Assembly: GCA_009493725.1 (NCBI GenBank)
Contig: VOGB01000020.1
Location: 1 to 22,479 of the forward strand
DNA from: Pseudoramibacter fermentans
Lineage (GTDB): Bacteria > Bacillota > Clostridia > Eubacteriales > Eubacteriaceae
Direction: 5' to 3'
DNA: 22,479 nucleotides
In this document: positions 14,343-22,471 of the stretch, one piece after another
How positions within the stretch are numbered: the first letter of the stretch is position 1
How the letters are laid out: each line of letters begins with the position of its first letter
Made by a program: the position numbers and the translations under genes
The notes under the pieces: generated by a model
Seen by the model: the letters and a program-made list of their open reading frames with translations, nothing else
Told to the model about the DNA's origin: nothing
Databases searched by the model: none

Positions 14343-15100
14343 GTGCAGACGCCAACCTTGTATATGGTCTATCAAAGAGACCAGGCAATCAAAAACTTTA
14401 AGCCGGAACTCTATTTTGAACTAAATGCGGAAATTTTAGCCAATCAGCAAAAATTCGTCGCAAAATTAGACCCCTATCAGCGATTTAAAGATGAAGCAGG
14501 ACTAATAACATTCATGCAAGCTAAGCACGTTCAGAAAGGCTCACAGGCCGGTTTAATCAAGGATGTCCAAAAACAAGACAAAAAGCGTGCTAGTCCACAA
14601 CTATTCTCACTATCCAGTCTGCAAAGTGCCATGAATAAACGTTATCACGCCAGTGCCAGCCAAACCTTAGCGGCTATTCAAAGCTTATACGAAGACAAAC
14701 TACTCAGTTATCCCCGCACCGATTGTGCTTATATTACTGATGAAGAATTTGAGTATTTAGTGGCTAATCTGACGAAGTATCTGGGGTTAGTCTCTAAGCC
14801 AGTCGCTTTAACCAATACCACTCCGAACAAACGCTATGTTGATGGGAAAAAAGTTGAAGAACACTATGCCATTATTATGACTAAAGTCGTGCCGACTAAA
14901 GATCAATTAGCTACCTTACCTAAAATACAGCATCAAGTCTATGACTTAGTTTTAAAAACAACGTTAGCGATGTTTGCTGATCCGTACGAGTACGAGGAAA
15001 CTACCATTATTACCCAAGTTGGTGACGCCAAATTTAAAGCAACGGGTAAGGTCCCAACTAAGCAAGGTTGGCAAGCTTTATTTGATGATCACACAACCGG
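14343..15100 (+). pseudogene. topB: Topoisomerase III (topB) fragment, truncated at both ends
   Basis: The readable part begins VQTPTLYMVYQRDQAIKNF, normally preceded by a TOPRIM domain and the GRVQTPTL junction. Here a stop codon lies just upstream, so about 180-200 N-terminal residues are missing. The type IA active-site motif is kept (LLSYPRTDCAYITDEEF, catalytic Y123 counting from the first residue). Near 15100 the frame runs into IS256 DNA and stops at 15131 after a dozen foreign codons. Without TOPRIM it cannot cut and rejoin DNA. Such topoisomerases accompany mobilisation regions on many Gram-positive plasmids. Confidence 0.8.
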
Positions 15101-15348
15101 CCATTGCGATCTCGAGGAATGGTTAAGTTAAGTTGGCCGTACTTCGTATCAAACGAGCGCTCATAACTGCCGTTGCGGTTATTACCAGTGTTAATCCCAG
15201 CGTATGAGTAGCGTTCGTAACCCAAAAACTCTGCCAATTCGGTTTGAAGCAGCTGGTTAATCGCAATTTCGAGGTGGTGACGAAAAACTTCGTCCAAATC
15301 TTGCTTTTGGGCTAGTGCAGCGATAATTTCTGTGGTAAGTTCATTCAT
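15100..15348 (-). pseudogene. IS256-family (mutator-type) transposase, N-terminal remnant
   Basis: It starts MNELTTEIIAALAQKQDLDE and continues LLQTELAEFLGYERYSYAG ... NRNGSYERSFDTKYGQLNL ... IPRDRNG, the standard N-terminus of IS256 transposases. After about 83 residues it crosses into topoisomerase DNA, with 13 unrelated codons before a stop at 15058. All catalytic residues are missing. Confidence 0.88.
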
Positions 15349-15467
15349 GGGGAATGCCTCCTGTGATGTTTTCTGTGGTTACTAAATATCATAAGGGAAG
15401 GCATTCCCTATTTCTATACAATTCAGAAATCTTTTATGCATTTACACAAGATATTTTACGCTCTCAA
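15100..15467 (-). mobile_element. IS256-family element, 5' part only (copy A)
   Basis: The outer end at about 15465-15467 (inward ttgagagcgtaaaatatc) and the transposase start are present, but the element ends abruptly near 15100 where topoisomerase DNA begins. The terminal 127 bp (15341-15467) are identical to 22353-22479 in inverted orientation. An inverted repeat before the start codon (15350-15359 with 15399-15408) can hide the ribosome binding site. Confidence 0.85.
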
Positions 15468-15483
15468 TAAATTTACCTACGGG

Positions 15484-15915
15484 TTATTTATCAATTAACT
15501 TTGATAGATAATAACCAACTACAAATCCTAAAGTATTAGCAAGCACGTCATTTATATCTACCCAACGATGTGTTATTGCCAAATTGTCTGTTATAAATTG
15601 AATAAATTCGATAGTGAATCCAATAAGGATTCCAGTTGTAATCACATGAGAAATTTTGAATTTGGGAGAGAATAAAATATAGGTAAATATTCCTAAGGGA
15701 CAAGTCATAATGATGTTTAGCCAGAATCCTAATTGATCTAATTCTTGAAAGGGAATGTAAGCAACTGGTGCCTTACCAATCATCATAAAGCTAATAGCTT
15801 GATTTGACGGTGGCAATTTAATAGGTAAGGTTGGGCTAAAACATAAAAAACAAATTGATAAGGCTGAAATTCCTAATAATACCCAGGCAAATAATTTTGA
15901 AATATGGTTAATAAT
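15484..15915 (-). CDS. VanZ-like membrane protein, 5' end unclear (possible frameshift)
   Basis: The C-terminal part has the VanZ-family pattern: a hydrophobic segment, then IGFTIEFIQFITDNLAITHRWVDINDVLANTLGFVVGY. Starting at TTG 15816 gives 110 residues, but the same frame continues upstream to 15915 and encodes a good first membrane segment (KLFAWVLLGISALSICFL) with no ATG/GTG/TTG. ATG codons at 15917-15922 (MMNY then stop) lie one frame off, so a one-base insertion near 15908-15912 may have broken the start; ATT initiation is the alternative. VanZ-like proteins are membrane proteins of mostly unknown function, and one gives low-level teicoplanin resistance. No vancomycin genes are nearby. 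Confidence 0.65.
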   Translation of the reverse strand: MINHISKLFAWVLLGISALSICFLCFSPTLPIKLPPSNQAISFMMIGKAPVAYIPFQELDQLGFWLNIIMTCPLGIFTYILFSPKFKISHVITTGILIGFTIEFIQFITDNLAITHRWVDINDVLANTLGFVVGYYLSKLIDK

Positions 15916-16086
15916 TCATCATCTACTTTCATTATTAATTGAATTAAAAATATTGCGATAATTTATAAATTCTTCCTTAAATACATATTTTTGAAAACTA
16001 AATTTCAATTATAAGCATTTTTATCAAAACTATCACAAAAAAGTAGCAATAACGGAACTTTAACAAATCTTTTACCACATTTAATG

Positions 16087-16094
16087 TTTAGCAG
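16087..16094. repeat. 8-bp target site duplication of the IS4-type element (left copy)
   Basis: tttagcag here is repeated exactly at 17657-17664, immediately outside the other end of the IS. Confidence 0.85.
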
Positions 16095-16107
16095 CTGAAA
16101 CTTGAAA

Positions 16108-16148
16108 GCTAATAATCACGCCAAAGGCGTGTGGTTATTGGCTTTTTT
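16108..16148 (+). terminator. Terminator at the left end of the IS4-type element
   Basis: Arms 16108-16122 and 16126-16142 pair with one small bulge around the perfect core cacgcc-aaa-ggcgtg, followed by TTTTTT. It shields the transposase gene from read-through. Confidence 0.65.
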
Positions 16149-16226
16149 GGCAAAAAAATAAACGCAAGCTCTCCTGCGTTGTATACTTTAGTCGACCAAA
16201 ACCAAGATACAAAGGAGACTTACGTC

Positions 16227-17585
16227 ATGAATATTATAAGACAAAAAAATACAGAAAACGAGCTTCACAATATTGTTCATCAATTTACTTCCCTCATTGG
16301 TCTATCTAAACTCACCAAGTTGGTGAATTATCGCCGGCATTCAGAAATCAGCTTGATGAAGGTCATTGAATGGCTGCTCACGACAAAGTTCCTGGGACGC
16401 TCGCTTTATCGAGCCCATGAAACACCTAACTTTACCAGTCGCACCGTCAGAAATAATTTGAACGATGGCCGGATCAATTGGCAACGCTTGATTTGTCAAG
16501 TTGGGAGTCATTTAATCAAGCATTTACGACCGTTTATTGACCGCCGGCGGCGGTTAGCATTGATCATTGACGATACACTCTTTTCCCGTGAGTACGCCAC
16601 CCAAACCGAATTACTAGCGCGAGTCTTTGACCATGACAAACAGTTATATATTAAGGGATACCGGGCTTTAACTTTGGGTTGGAGTGACGCCAATACATTC
16701 TTACCGATCAACTTTGCATTAATGTCTTCCAAGAAGCCACAAAACGTCCTTGGAAAATCAGCTAAAACAACCGATCAACGAACAATTGCTGGCCGGAGAC
16801 GTCGCCAAGCACAGCAAAAAATGAACCTCGTTTCATTGCAACTTGTCAAGCAAGCCCTCGCAAATGGCGTTCTAGCTGACTATGTGTTATTTGATAGCTG
16901 GTATAGCTCACCAAAAATGTTCTATGAATTAACCAAGTTGGGATTAAACGGCGTGGGCATGCTTAAACGGTCCAGCAAAATTTACTATCAATATCGCGGA
17001 CGGCAATATTCAGTTAGAGCATTATACAAGCGACTGCAGGCCTCAAAATATCAACCCAAGCAAGCTTATCAATACAGCTGCTTTGTCGAAGCGCACGTCG
17101 GGAACCAAAAATTCAAGCTTCGCTTGGTATTTGTGGCTAATCGGGCCCGTCAAGATGACTACCTAGTACTGGCAACGACTCAGTTAGGCCTTCAGCCACA
17201 AGAGATCATTCAACTATACGCCCGAAGATGGCAAATTGAGAATTACTTTAAAGTTGCCAAGCAATACTTGCGGCTCGACAAATCACAAGTTCAAAATTAT
17301 GACGGGCTTTGTGGCCATTTAGCAATTGTCATGATGACTTATGACCTATTAGCTTGGCAGGAACGGCAAAATCAGGATGATCGCACCATTGGGGATTTAT
17401 TCTTTATAATGAACGAAGCCATGCCAGATATTGAGTTGTCTCAAGCACTGGTATGGCTTCTAAATTCGTTAAAAACGATTATTAATCATGAAGTTTATGC
17501 AAGAAGAGCCCAAATTATTCAGATGATGAATCAGTTCTTCACATTTTTGCCGAAACGGTTAGTTTCGCTGTTAACAGCAAGCTAA
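16227..17585 (+). CDS. IS4-family DDE transposase
   Basis: 452 residues from ATG 16227, behind AAAGGAG; the longer upstream frame starts inside the terminator. The DDE residues are visible: D in LALIIDDTLFSR (about 114-125), D in YVLFDSWYSS (about 216-225), and E in RRWQIENYFKVAKQYLRL (about 335-352), the IS4 Y-(2)-R-(3)-E-(6)-K type region. Length is typical. It catalyses cut-and-paste movement of the surrounding element. Confidence 0.92.
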   Translation: MNIIRQKNTENELHNIVHQFTSLIGLSKLTKLVNYRRHSEISLMKVIEWLLTTKFLGRSLYRAHETPNFTSRTVRNNLNDGRINWQRLICQVGSHLIKHLRPFIDRRRRLALIIDDTLFSREYATQTELLARVFDHDKQLYIKGYRALTLGWSDANTFLPINFALMSSKKPQNVLGKSAKTTDQRTIAGRRRRQAQQKMNLVSLQLVKQALANGVLADYVLFDSWYSSPKMFYELTKLGLNGVGMLKRSSKIYYQYRGRQYSVRALYKRLQASKYQPKQAYQYSCFVEAHVGNQKFKLRLVFVANRARQDDYLVLATTQLGLQPQEIIQLYARRWQIENYFKVAKQYLRLDKSQVQNYDGLCGHLAIVMMTYDLLAWQERQNQDDRTIGDLFFIMNEAMPDIELSQALVWLLNSLKTIINHEVYARRAQIIQMMNQFFTFLPKRLVSLLTAS

Positions 17586-17656
17586 ATGGTTAAATTAATT
17601 AAAATATGCCCTGTGATACCAAGGGATCAGTCTGTCTTCATACTTTCAAGTTTCAG

Positions 17657-17664
17657 TTTAGCAG
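17657..17664. repeat. 8-bp target site duplication of the IS4-type element (right copy)
   Basis: tttagcag, identical to 16087-16094. Confidence 0.85.
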
Positions 17665-18171
17665 ATAAGTAAGCAAGGAATGCATGATATTTTAAAATAT
17701 GCAAATTAAACGTTCTGGCATGGTCTTCAAGATTTAATCTTGATAATCTTGTAATAGAAAAATATACTCATTTAAGCTTTACAACGTCACTAATTAGTAT
17801 GAGAAAATTGCTAATTACTTAATTTTTTAACAGAAAATGGTCCAAAAAGTAAATCTAGTAGTCGCTTTTTGGCATTTTTTATTTGGGGAATATGTATCTA
17901 TATCTAATGTGGTTGCTTATTTGGAGAAAAAATAATTAGCATAATAGAATATGATTTTAAATATGATTTTTCTACATTAAAACGTTTATTATTATCTGGG
18001 TGTTAGCATTATTTTTGTATTAAAGCCATTCCCATTTTAAAAATTTGTAGTTAATTAGTAGACAGAAATAATGAAATGTTTAGTTATATAATGACAATTG
18101 ACTATTTATTAAATAAATGTAAAAATTAGGGCTGTATTTATAATTTTAAGCTTTGGTTAAGTTAGGAGCGT
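17665..18171. promoter_or_regulatory. AT-rich leader of the exopolysaccharide operon
   Basis: About 500 bp without a gene. An 8-bp stem ccaaaaag (17842-17849) with 17865-17872, followed by cattttttattt, resembles a terminator and would isolate the operon from upstream transcription. A possible promoter is TTGACT (18098-18103) with TAAAAA 16 bp later (18120-18125); TATAAT at 18139-18144 lacks a -35. Long leaders are usual before polysaccharide operons. None of the promoters is firm. Confidence 0.4.
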
Positions 18172-19143
18172 ATGAAGAAAGTGCCTGTTAAAAAGAATTT
18201 GCATAATCATAGAAAACACAATCAATATAAATTCAAAAAAATATTTTGGTTGTTTCTATTGTTGTTATTGATTTTAGGGGTAGGTGTTGCTGGAATTGCC
18301 TATCGTAATATTTATAGGGCAACCACTATTGTTTACAAAAAAGCGAATGCTCATAAAGAACGAAACGCTGGCAAGTTAATTGATAATAAACGCCCTATTT
18401 CTATTTTACTTTTAGGAACTGATACAGGCGCTCTTGGTCGCACGTATAAGGGGAGAACTGATACGATGATTATTATGTCAATTAATCCTCAAAAACAGAA
18501 AACTGTTATGATGAGTTTGCCACGCGACATGAAAGTTAATTTATCTGGGTATTCGGAGTATTCTCCCGCTAAAATTAATGCTGCTTACACTTATGGTGGT
18601 ACTAAAGAATCTATCGATACGGTTCAGAAATATTTAAAAGTCCCGATTGATTACTATGTTTTAGTTAATATGGGAGGGCTAAAAAAAGCTATCAACCAAG
18701 TTGGCGGAGTTACTGTAGTTTCACCACTTACTTTTACATATTTAGGAGACCATTTTGTTAAGGGAAAGAAGTATCATTTATACGGGAATGATGCATTAAA
18801 GTTTTCCCGTATGCGTTACAGTGATCCCCAAGGGGATTATGGGCGACAATTACGTCAACGATTGATTTTGACAGGCCTATTAAAAAAATCGTTTTCGTAT
18901 AGGACTTTCCTATCTAGCAGTTTTTTAAAAACAATTTCTAACCAAGCTCAAACTGATTTGAATCGTTCTCAAATGTTTGGTTTATCAATAAACTATCGTA
19001 AAGCTGGTAACCATGTTGTTTCTGATCATGTTCAAGGAGTGGGTAAAGAAATTGGTGGTCAGGATTTTGAAGTGGTTTCAAAATCTGAACTAATAAAATC
19101 ATCAAATATTATTCGAAATAATTTAGGATTGACGCGTTATTAA
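18172..19143 (+). CDS. LytR-CpsA-Psr (LCP) family cell-wall ligase
   Basis: This 323-residue protein has a basic cytoplasmic N-terminus, one membrane anchor (about 25-46) and an extracellular LCP domain. Family motifs include ILLLGTDTGALGR and RTDTMIIM (about 77-103), MSLPRDMKV, SPAKINAAYTYGG, and FSRMRYSDPQGDYGRQLRQR, whose arginines and aspartates bind the lipid pyrophosphate and magnesium. LCP enzymes move polysaccharides or teichoic acids from undecaprenyl pyrophosphate to peptidoglycan. TAGGAG lies just before the ATG. It is the first gene of the operon, as in many lactobacillar and streptococcal capsule clusters, and may anchor the polymer or end its synthesis. Confidence 0.9.
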   Translation: MKKVPVKKNLHNHRKHNQYKFKKIFWLFLLLLLILGVGVAGIAYRNIYRATTIVYKKANAHKERNAGKLIDNKRPISILLLGTDTGALGRTYKGRTDTMIIMSINPQKQKTVMMSLPRDMKVNLSGYSEYSPAKINAAYTYGGTKESIDTVQKYLKVPIDYYVLVNMGGLKKAINQVGGVTVVSPLTFTYLGDHFVKGKKYHLYGNDALKFSRMRYSDPQGDYGRQLRQRLILTGLLKKSFSYRTFLSSSFLKTISNQAQTDLNRSQMFGLSINYRKAGNHVVSDHVQGVGKEIGGQDFEVVSKSELIKSSNIIRNNLGLTRY

Positions 19144-19172
19144 TTCTATATATAAATTTTTTGGAGGACAGC

Positions 19173-20030
19173 ATGGAAAATTATTTGGACCTTCGCCAAA
19201 TATTAGGGATTATTCGTAAACATATTATCTTTATCATAATTAGTTTTATCCTTTGTTTAATTATTGCTGTTGGTTTAGAGAAGTTTGTTATTACACCCCA
19301 ATTTACTTCGACTGCTCAAATTTTGGTTAATCAAAAAAAAGATACTTCAGTTCCAGGGGCAGCTTTTCAGGATCAGCAAGCCGATGTTCAAATGATCAGT
19401 ACTTATAAGGATATCATTACAAACCAATTGGTTTTGAAAACAGCTAGTGAGCGATTAGCTAATCCTGTCAAAGTAATTCGTTCAGCACGAAAGGCTCGAT
19501 ACCATGTTTCAGCAAATGGTCATCGTCACTTAATTAAAGCATCACGGCCAGCTGTTGTTAAATCAACAGGGACTCCTTATGATGTGAGCGTTAAACAATT
19601 ACAGGGAGCTATTTCTGTTACTAATCAACAAAACTCACAAGTTTTTGCTTTAAATGTGAAGAGTGATGATCCACAAAAATCAGCTGCAATCGCTAATACA
19701 GTTGCACAGGTTTTTAAGCAAAAGATTCGTCGAATTATGAGTATTAATAATGTCACCATTGTTTCTGAAGCGACACCTGTAAAGCAGAAGTCGTTCCCCA
19801 AAACTTCAATAGTGCTGCTAGCTGGGGCGGTAATTGGTTTGCTGGTTGGATTAGGTTATGCGTTCATTAGAGAATTAACAGATACAACAATTAAAGATGA
19901 TGAATTTTTAACCAATGAGTTAAGATTGACTAATCTAGGTCACATAGCAGAAATTCGTAAGATACACGGCTCACATTTGGCCAGTAAACGTCATGGGGAA
20001 CATCTCAAACCGAATCATCGAAGAGTTTAA
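19173..20030 (+). CDS. Polysaccharide chain-length regulator / kinase activator (Wzz, CpsC type)
   Basis: 285 residues from ATG 19173, with GGAGG 7 nt upstream. It has two membrane segments (about 19-38 and 208-230) enclosing an extracellular region of about 170 residues, with the Wzz start LRQILGIIRKH and a proline-bearing KQKSFPKTS just before the second segment. In Gram-positive bacteria this membrane adaptor pairs with the separate tyrosine kinase encoded next, and its cytoplasmic tail activates the kinase. Together they set polymer length and export. The tail after the second segment is longer than in short family members. Confidence 0.9.
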   Translation: MENYLDLRQILGIIRKHIIFIIISFILCLIIAVGLEKFVITPQFTSTAQILVNQKKDTSVPGAAFQDQQADVQMISTYKDIITNQLVLKTASERLANPVKVIRSARKARYHVSANGHRHLIKASRPAVVKSTGTPYDVSVKQLQGAISVTNQQNSQVFALNVKSDDPQKSAAIANTVAQVFKQKIRRIMSINNVTIVSEATPVKQKSFPKTSIVLLAGAVIGLLVGLGYAFIRELTDTTIKDDEFLTNELRLTNLGHIAEIRKIHGSHLASKRHGEHLKPNHRRV

Positions 20031-20054
20031 ATCTTAGTTATACAGGAGAAAATT

Positions 20055-20816
20055 ATGAACATTTTTCATCGTAAAAGAAAAAAGCTTTCCACTGATACTT
20101 TAAGAAATGGTGTGAAGTTAATTACTGATGTTGATCCTAAAGATATTGTTTCTGAACAATTTCGTACAGTTAGGACAAATATTAATTTTTCAGCAGTTAA
20201 TCAAAAATTAAAAACAATTATTTTTACTTCTTCGGCAGTTAGCGAGGGAAAATCAACTGTTTCCGCTAACTTGGCGGTCATTTGGGCTCAGCAAGGGCAG
20301 AAGGCTCTATTTATTGATTCAGACTTGCGACGTCCAACTTTGCATACGACATTTGGTTTATTAAATACCAATGGCCTATCCACGGCTTTATCCACTGATA
20401 TAGATTTCAATTCAGTAGTGCAAAAGACGGAGATTGATAATTTATCTGTGATCACTAGTGGACCCATTCCACCTAATCCATCAGACCTGTTGGCTTCTAA
20501 TCGGATGAAAGAATTAATTTCTTATTTTAAGAAAATCTATGATGTGATTATTTTAGATGTTCCGCCATTATTGTCAGTTACTGATACGCAAATTATTGCA
20601 GCTCAGGTTGATGGGGTGGTGTTGGTAGTGCGCCAAGGATTAGCACAAAAATTAGCTATAAAGCGCTCAACTGAACTCTTAAAAATGGTTAAAGCCAATT
20701 TATTAGGTTATGTATTAAATGACGTTGCACCTAAGAATGGGTACGGTTATGACTACGACTACGGCTACGGTTATGGCTATGGATATGGGTACGGTTATGA
20801 TAATAAGGGTAAATAG
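20055..20816 (+). CDS. Bacterial tyrosine kinase (CpsD/EpsB type)
   Basis: 253 residues. The P-loop is SSAVSEGKSTVSAN (59-72), Walker A' LFIDSDLRRP (85-94) and Walker B VIILDVPPL (164-172). The C-terminus (229-248) alternates tyrosine with glycine or aspartate, holding ten tyrosines, the autophosphorylation cluster of these BY-kinases. It acts on the inner membrane face with the CpsC-type partner; cycles of phosphorylation and removal by the next gene's product control polysaccharide assembly. GGAG lies before the ATG. The tyrosine cluster is encoded by repeated ggt/tat-type triplets that could slip and vary in number. Confidence 0.93.
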   Translation: MNIFHRKRKKLSTDTLRNGVKLITDVDPKDIVSEQFRTVRTNINFSAVNQKLKTIIFTSSAVSEGKSTVSANLAVIWAQQGQKALFIDSDLRRPTLHTTFGLLNTNGLSTALSTDIDFNSVVQKTEIDNLSVITSGPIPPNPSDLLASNRMKELISYFKKIYDVIILDVPPLLSVTDTQIIAAQVDGVVLVVRQGLAQKLAIKRSTELLKMVKANLLGYVLNDVAPKNGYGYDYDYGYGYGYGYGYGYDNKGK

Positions 20817-20838
20817 TTGCCAAGGGATATGATATAAA

Positions 20839-21606
20839 ATGATTGATTTGCATTGTCACTTGCTCCCAGGGGTGGATGACGGGTCTAAAAGTATGGATAT
20901 TTCTTTGAAATTAGCTAATGATGCAGTAAGAGATGGCATCGACTATGCATTATTAACGCCTCATCATATGAATGGTGTTTATCTTAATCACAAAAAAGCA
21001 GTTATTCAGCAAACACAGGAGTTTCAAGTGGAACTTGATAGGCATAAAATTCCACTCAAAGTTTTCCCCGGGCAGGAAGTTAGAATAAATGGCGATTTAT
21101 TAACTGCTCTTGATCAAGATGATATTTTATTTGCTGATGAGGGCGGGCGATACCTAATGTTAGAATTTCCGGATGACGATGTTCCAAATTATACCAGTAA
21201 CATGATTTATGAACTTATGCAACGAGGCATTATACCGATTATTGTTCATCCAGAGCGTAATACCAAAATTATGAAGAAACCGGACATTCTATATAGATTA
21301 TTAAATAGAGGTTGTCTTTCTCAAATAACGGCTGGGAGTTATGTAGGAGCTTTTGGTTACAAAGTTCAAAAATTTAGTAAACAATTAATTCAGACTGGAC
21401 AGGCATATGTTTTTGCTTCAGATGCTCATGACTTACCTAATCGTAAATACGAAATGACTAATGCTTTTGCAAAATTGAATCATGAATTTGGTAATGATTA
21501 TGTATCCCGATTTAGTGAAAATGCAAAAAGAATGATCAATGGTGATAATATTCTATCCAATGATTTTTCTAAAATAAAAACACATTTGTTTCATTTTTTT
21601 AAATAA
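20839..21606 (+). CDS. PHP-family protein tyrosine phosphatase (CpsB/Wzb type)
   Basis: 255 residues of the PHP metal-dependent hydrolase fold. Metal ligands are visible at HCH (5-7), LTPHH (39-43), FPGQEVR, HPERN and SDAHD, the full set seen in pneumococcal CpsB. It removes phosphate from the tyrosine tail of the kinase encoded just upstream. The binding site is weak (AAGGGA about 12 nt before the ATG). Family length is normal. Confidence 0.93.
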   Translation: MIDLHCHLLPGVDDGSKSMDISLKLANDAVRDGIDYALLTPHHMNGVYLNHKKAVIQQTQEFQVELDRHKIPLKVFPGQEVRINGDLLTALDQDDILFADEGGRYLMLEFPDDDVPNYTSNMIYELMQRGIIPIIVHPERNTKIMKKPDILYRLLNRGCLSQITAGSYVGAFGYKVQKFSKQLIQTGQAYVFASDAHDLPNRKYEMTNAFAKLNHEFGNDYVSRFSENAKRMINGDNILSNDFSKIKTHLFHFFK

Positions 21607-21627
21607 GGGGGAGGTGATGTATACTTT

Positions 21628-22332
21628 ATGCAAACTGAGAGACGTAGTGGAGGAGATCCTAAATACGGTCATCCAATGACAGATAATAACGTAGTCGTAG
21701 TAAATAAGGAACGAGTTGAGCGACGCTTCTTTTATCATTTTTTCAAAAGATTTTTTGATATATTATTAAGTATAATTGGTATCATTCTTTTAACCCCTGT
21801 ATTTATTATTACTGCCATTTTGATAAAAGTTGACAATCCAGATGGTCCAATAATTTATTCTCAAATTAGAATTGGGAAGAATGGACACCCTTTTAGAATG
21901 TATAAGTTTAGATCAATGGTTGTAAATGCTGATAAAATGTTAAAGGGCTTACTAGATCAGAATGATATAGAGGGCGCTATGTTTAAAATGAAATCGGATC
22001 CGCGAGTCACTAAAATTGGTCGAACTATTCGAAAATATAGTATTGACGAACTCCCACAATTACTAAATGTAATTAAGGGAGATATGTCTTTAGTAGGGCC
22101 TAGGCCTCCGTTAAAAAGAGAGGTGGAGGATTATACTGAATATGATAAACAACGGTTATTGGTTGTCCCAGGATGTACAGGAATTTGGCAAGTTAGCGAA
22201 AGAAATAAAGTTGGATTTCATGAAATGGTGAAATTGGATATTAAGTATATAAATAGTTCAAATTTGTGGCTTGATTTTTTTATATTGTTTAAAACTATTT
22301 GGATAATTTTTTTCCCTAATAGTGCATATTGA
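21628..22332 (+). CDS. Priming sugar-phosphate transferase (undecaprenyl-phosphate sugar phosphotransferase)
   Basis: 234 residues. A cytoplasmic N-terminus of about 38 residues leads to one hydrophobic segment (FFDILLSIIGIILLTPVFII, about 43-62), then the catalytic domain: IIYSQIRIGKNGHPFRMYKFRSM, a DELPQLLNVIKGDMSLVGPRPP block and PGCTGIWQVSERN. These are the marks of WbaP/CpsE-type C-terminal domains, which move a sugar-1-phosphate, often glucose or galactose, onto undecaprenyl phosphate to begin each repeat unit. The extra N-terminal domain of long WbaP proteins is absent, as in other short EpsE forms. AGGGGGAGG lies upstream. Sugar specificity cannot be told. Confidence 0.92.
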   Translation: MQTERRSGGDPKYGHPMTDNNVVVVNKERVERRFFYHFFKRFFDILLSIIGIILLTPVFIITAILIKVDNPDGPIIYSQIRIGKNGHPFRMYKFRSMVVNADKMLKGLLDQNDIEGAMFKMKSDPRVTKIGRTIRKYSIDELPQLLNVIKGDMSLVGPRPPLKREVEDYTEYDKQRLLVVPGCTGIWQVSERNKVGFHEMVKLDIKYINSSNLWLDFFILFKTIWIIFFPNSAY

Positions 22333-22341
22333 GAGGAGACT

Positions 22342-22353
22342 ATGATGAAAATT
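22342..22353 (+). pseudogene. First codons of the next polysaccharide gene, cut by IS256-type insertion
   Basis: GAGGAG and ATG ATG AAA ATT follow the priming transferase by 9 bp, as expected for the next gene of the operon (many glycosyltransferases start MMKI or similar). The IS then supplies a TGA, so only four codons remain. The rest of the gene, if present, lies beyond the IS. Confidence 0.6.
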
Positions 22354-22411
22354 TGAGAGCGTAAAATATCTTGTGTAAATGCATAAAAGATTTCTGAATT
22401 GTATAGAAATA

Positions 22412-22470
22412 GGGAATGCCTTCCCTTATGATATTTAGTAACCACAGAAAACATCACAGGAGGCATTCCC
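22412..22470 (+). promoter_or_regulatory. Hairpin covering the IS256 transposase ribosome binding site
   Basis: gggaatgcct (22412-22421) is the exact inverse of aggcattccc (22461-22470), which overlaps the GGAGG site just ahead of the ATG at 22472. Pairing would block translation. The same structure exists in copy A (15350-15359 with 15399-15408). Confidence 0.6.
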
Positions 22471-22471
22471 C

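Larger units (their letters stand above)
16095..17656 (+). mobile_element. Complete IS4-family insertion sequence (1562 bp)
   Basis: Terminal inverted repeats ctgaaacttgaaag (16095-16108) and its exact inverse (17643-17656) are flanked by the duplication tttagcag. The single transposase gene is intact. A hairpin with a T run right after the left end (16108-16148) would stop outside transcription entering the transposase gene. Intact ends, gene and duplication point to a fairly recent simple insertion. Confidence 0.92.

Noticed and set aside
15484..15915. Glycopeptide resistance locus
   Set aside because: A VanZ-like gene alone, with no vanA/H/X/R/S genes nearby, does not support this; the family is widespread with other or unknown roles.
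22218..22466. Minus-strand frame at the right edge
   Set aside because: It crosses the priming transferase end and the IS256 leader and has no family features.
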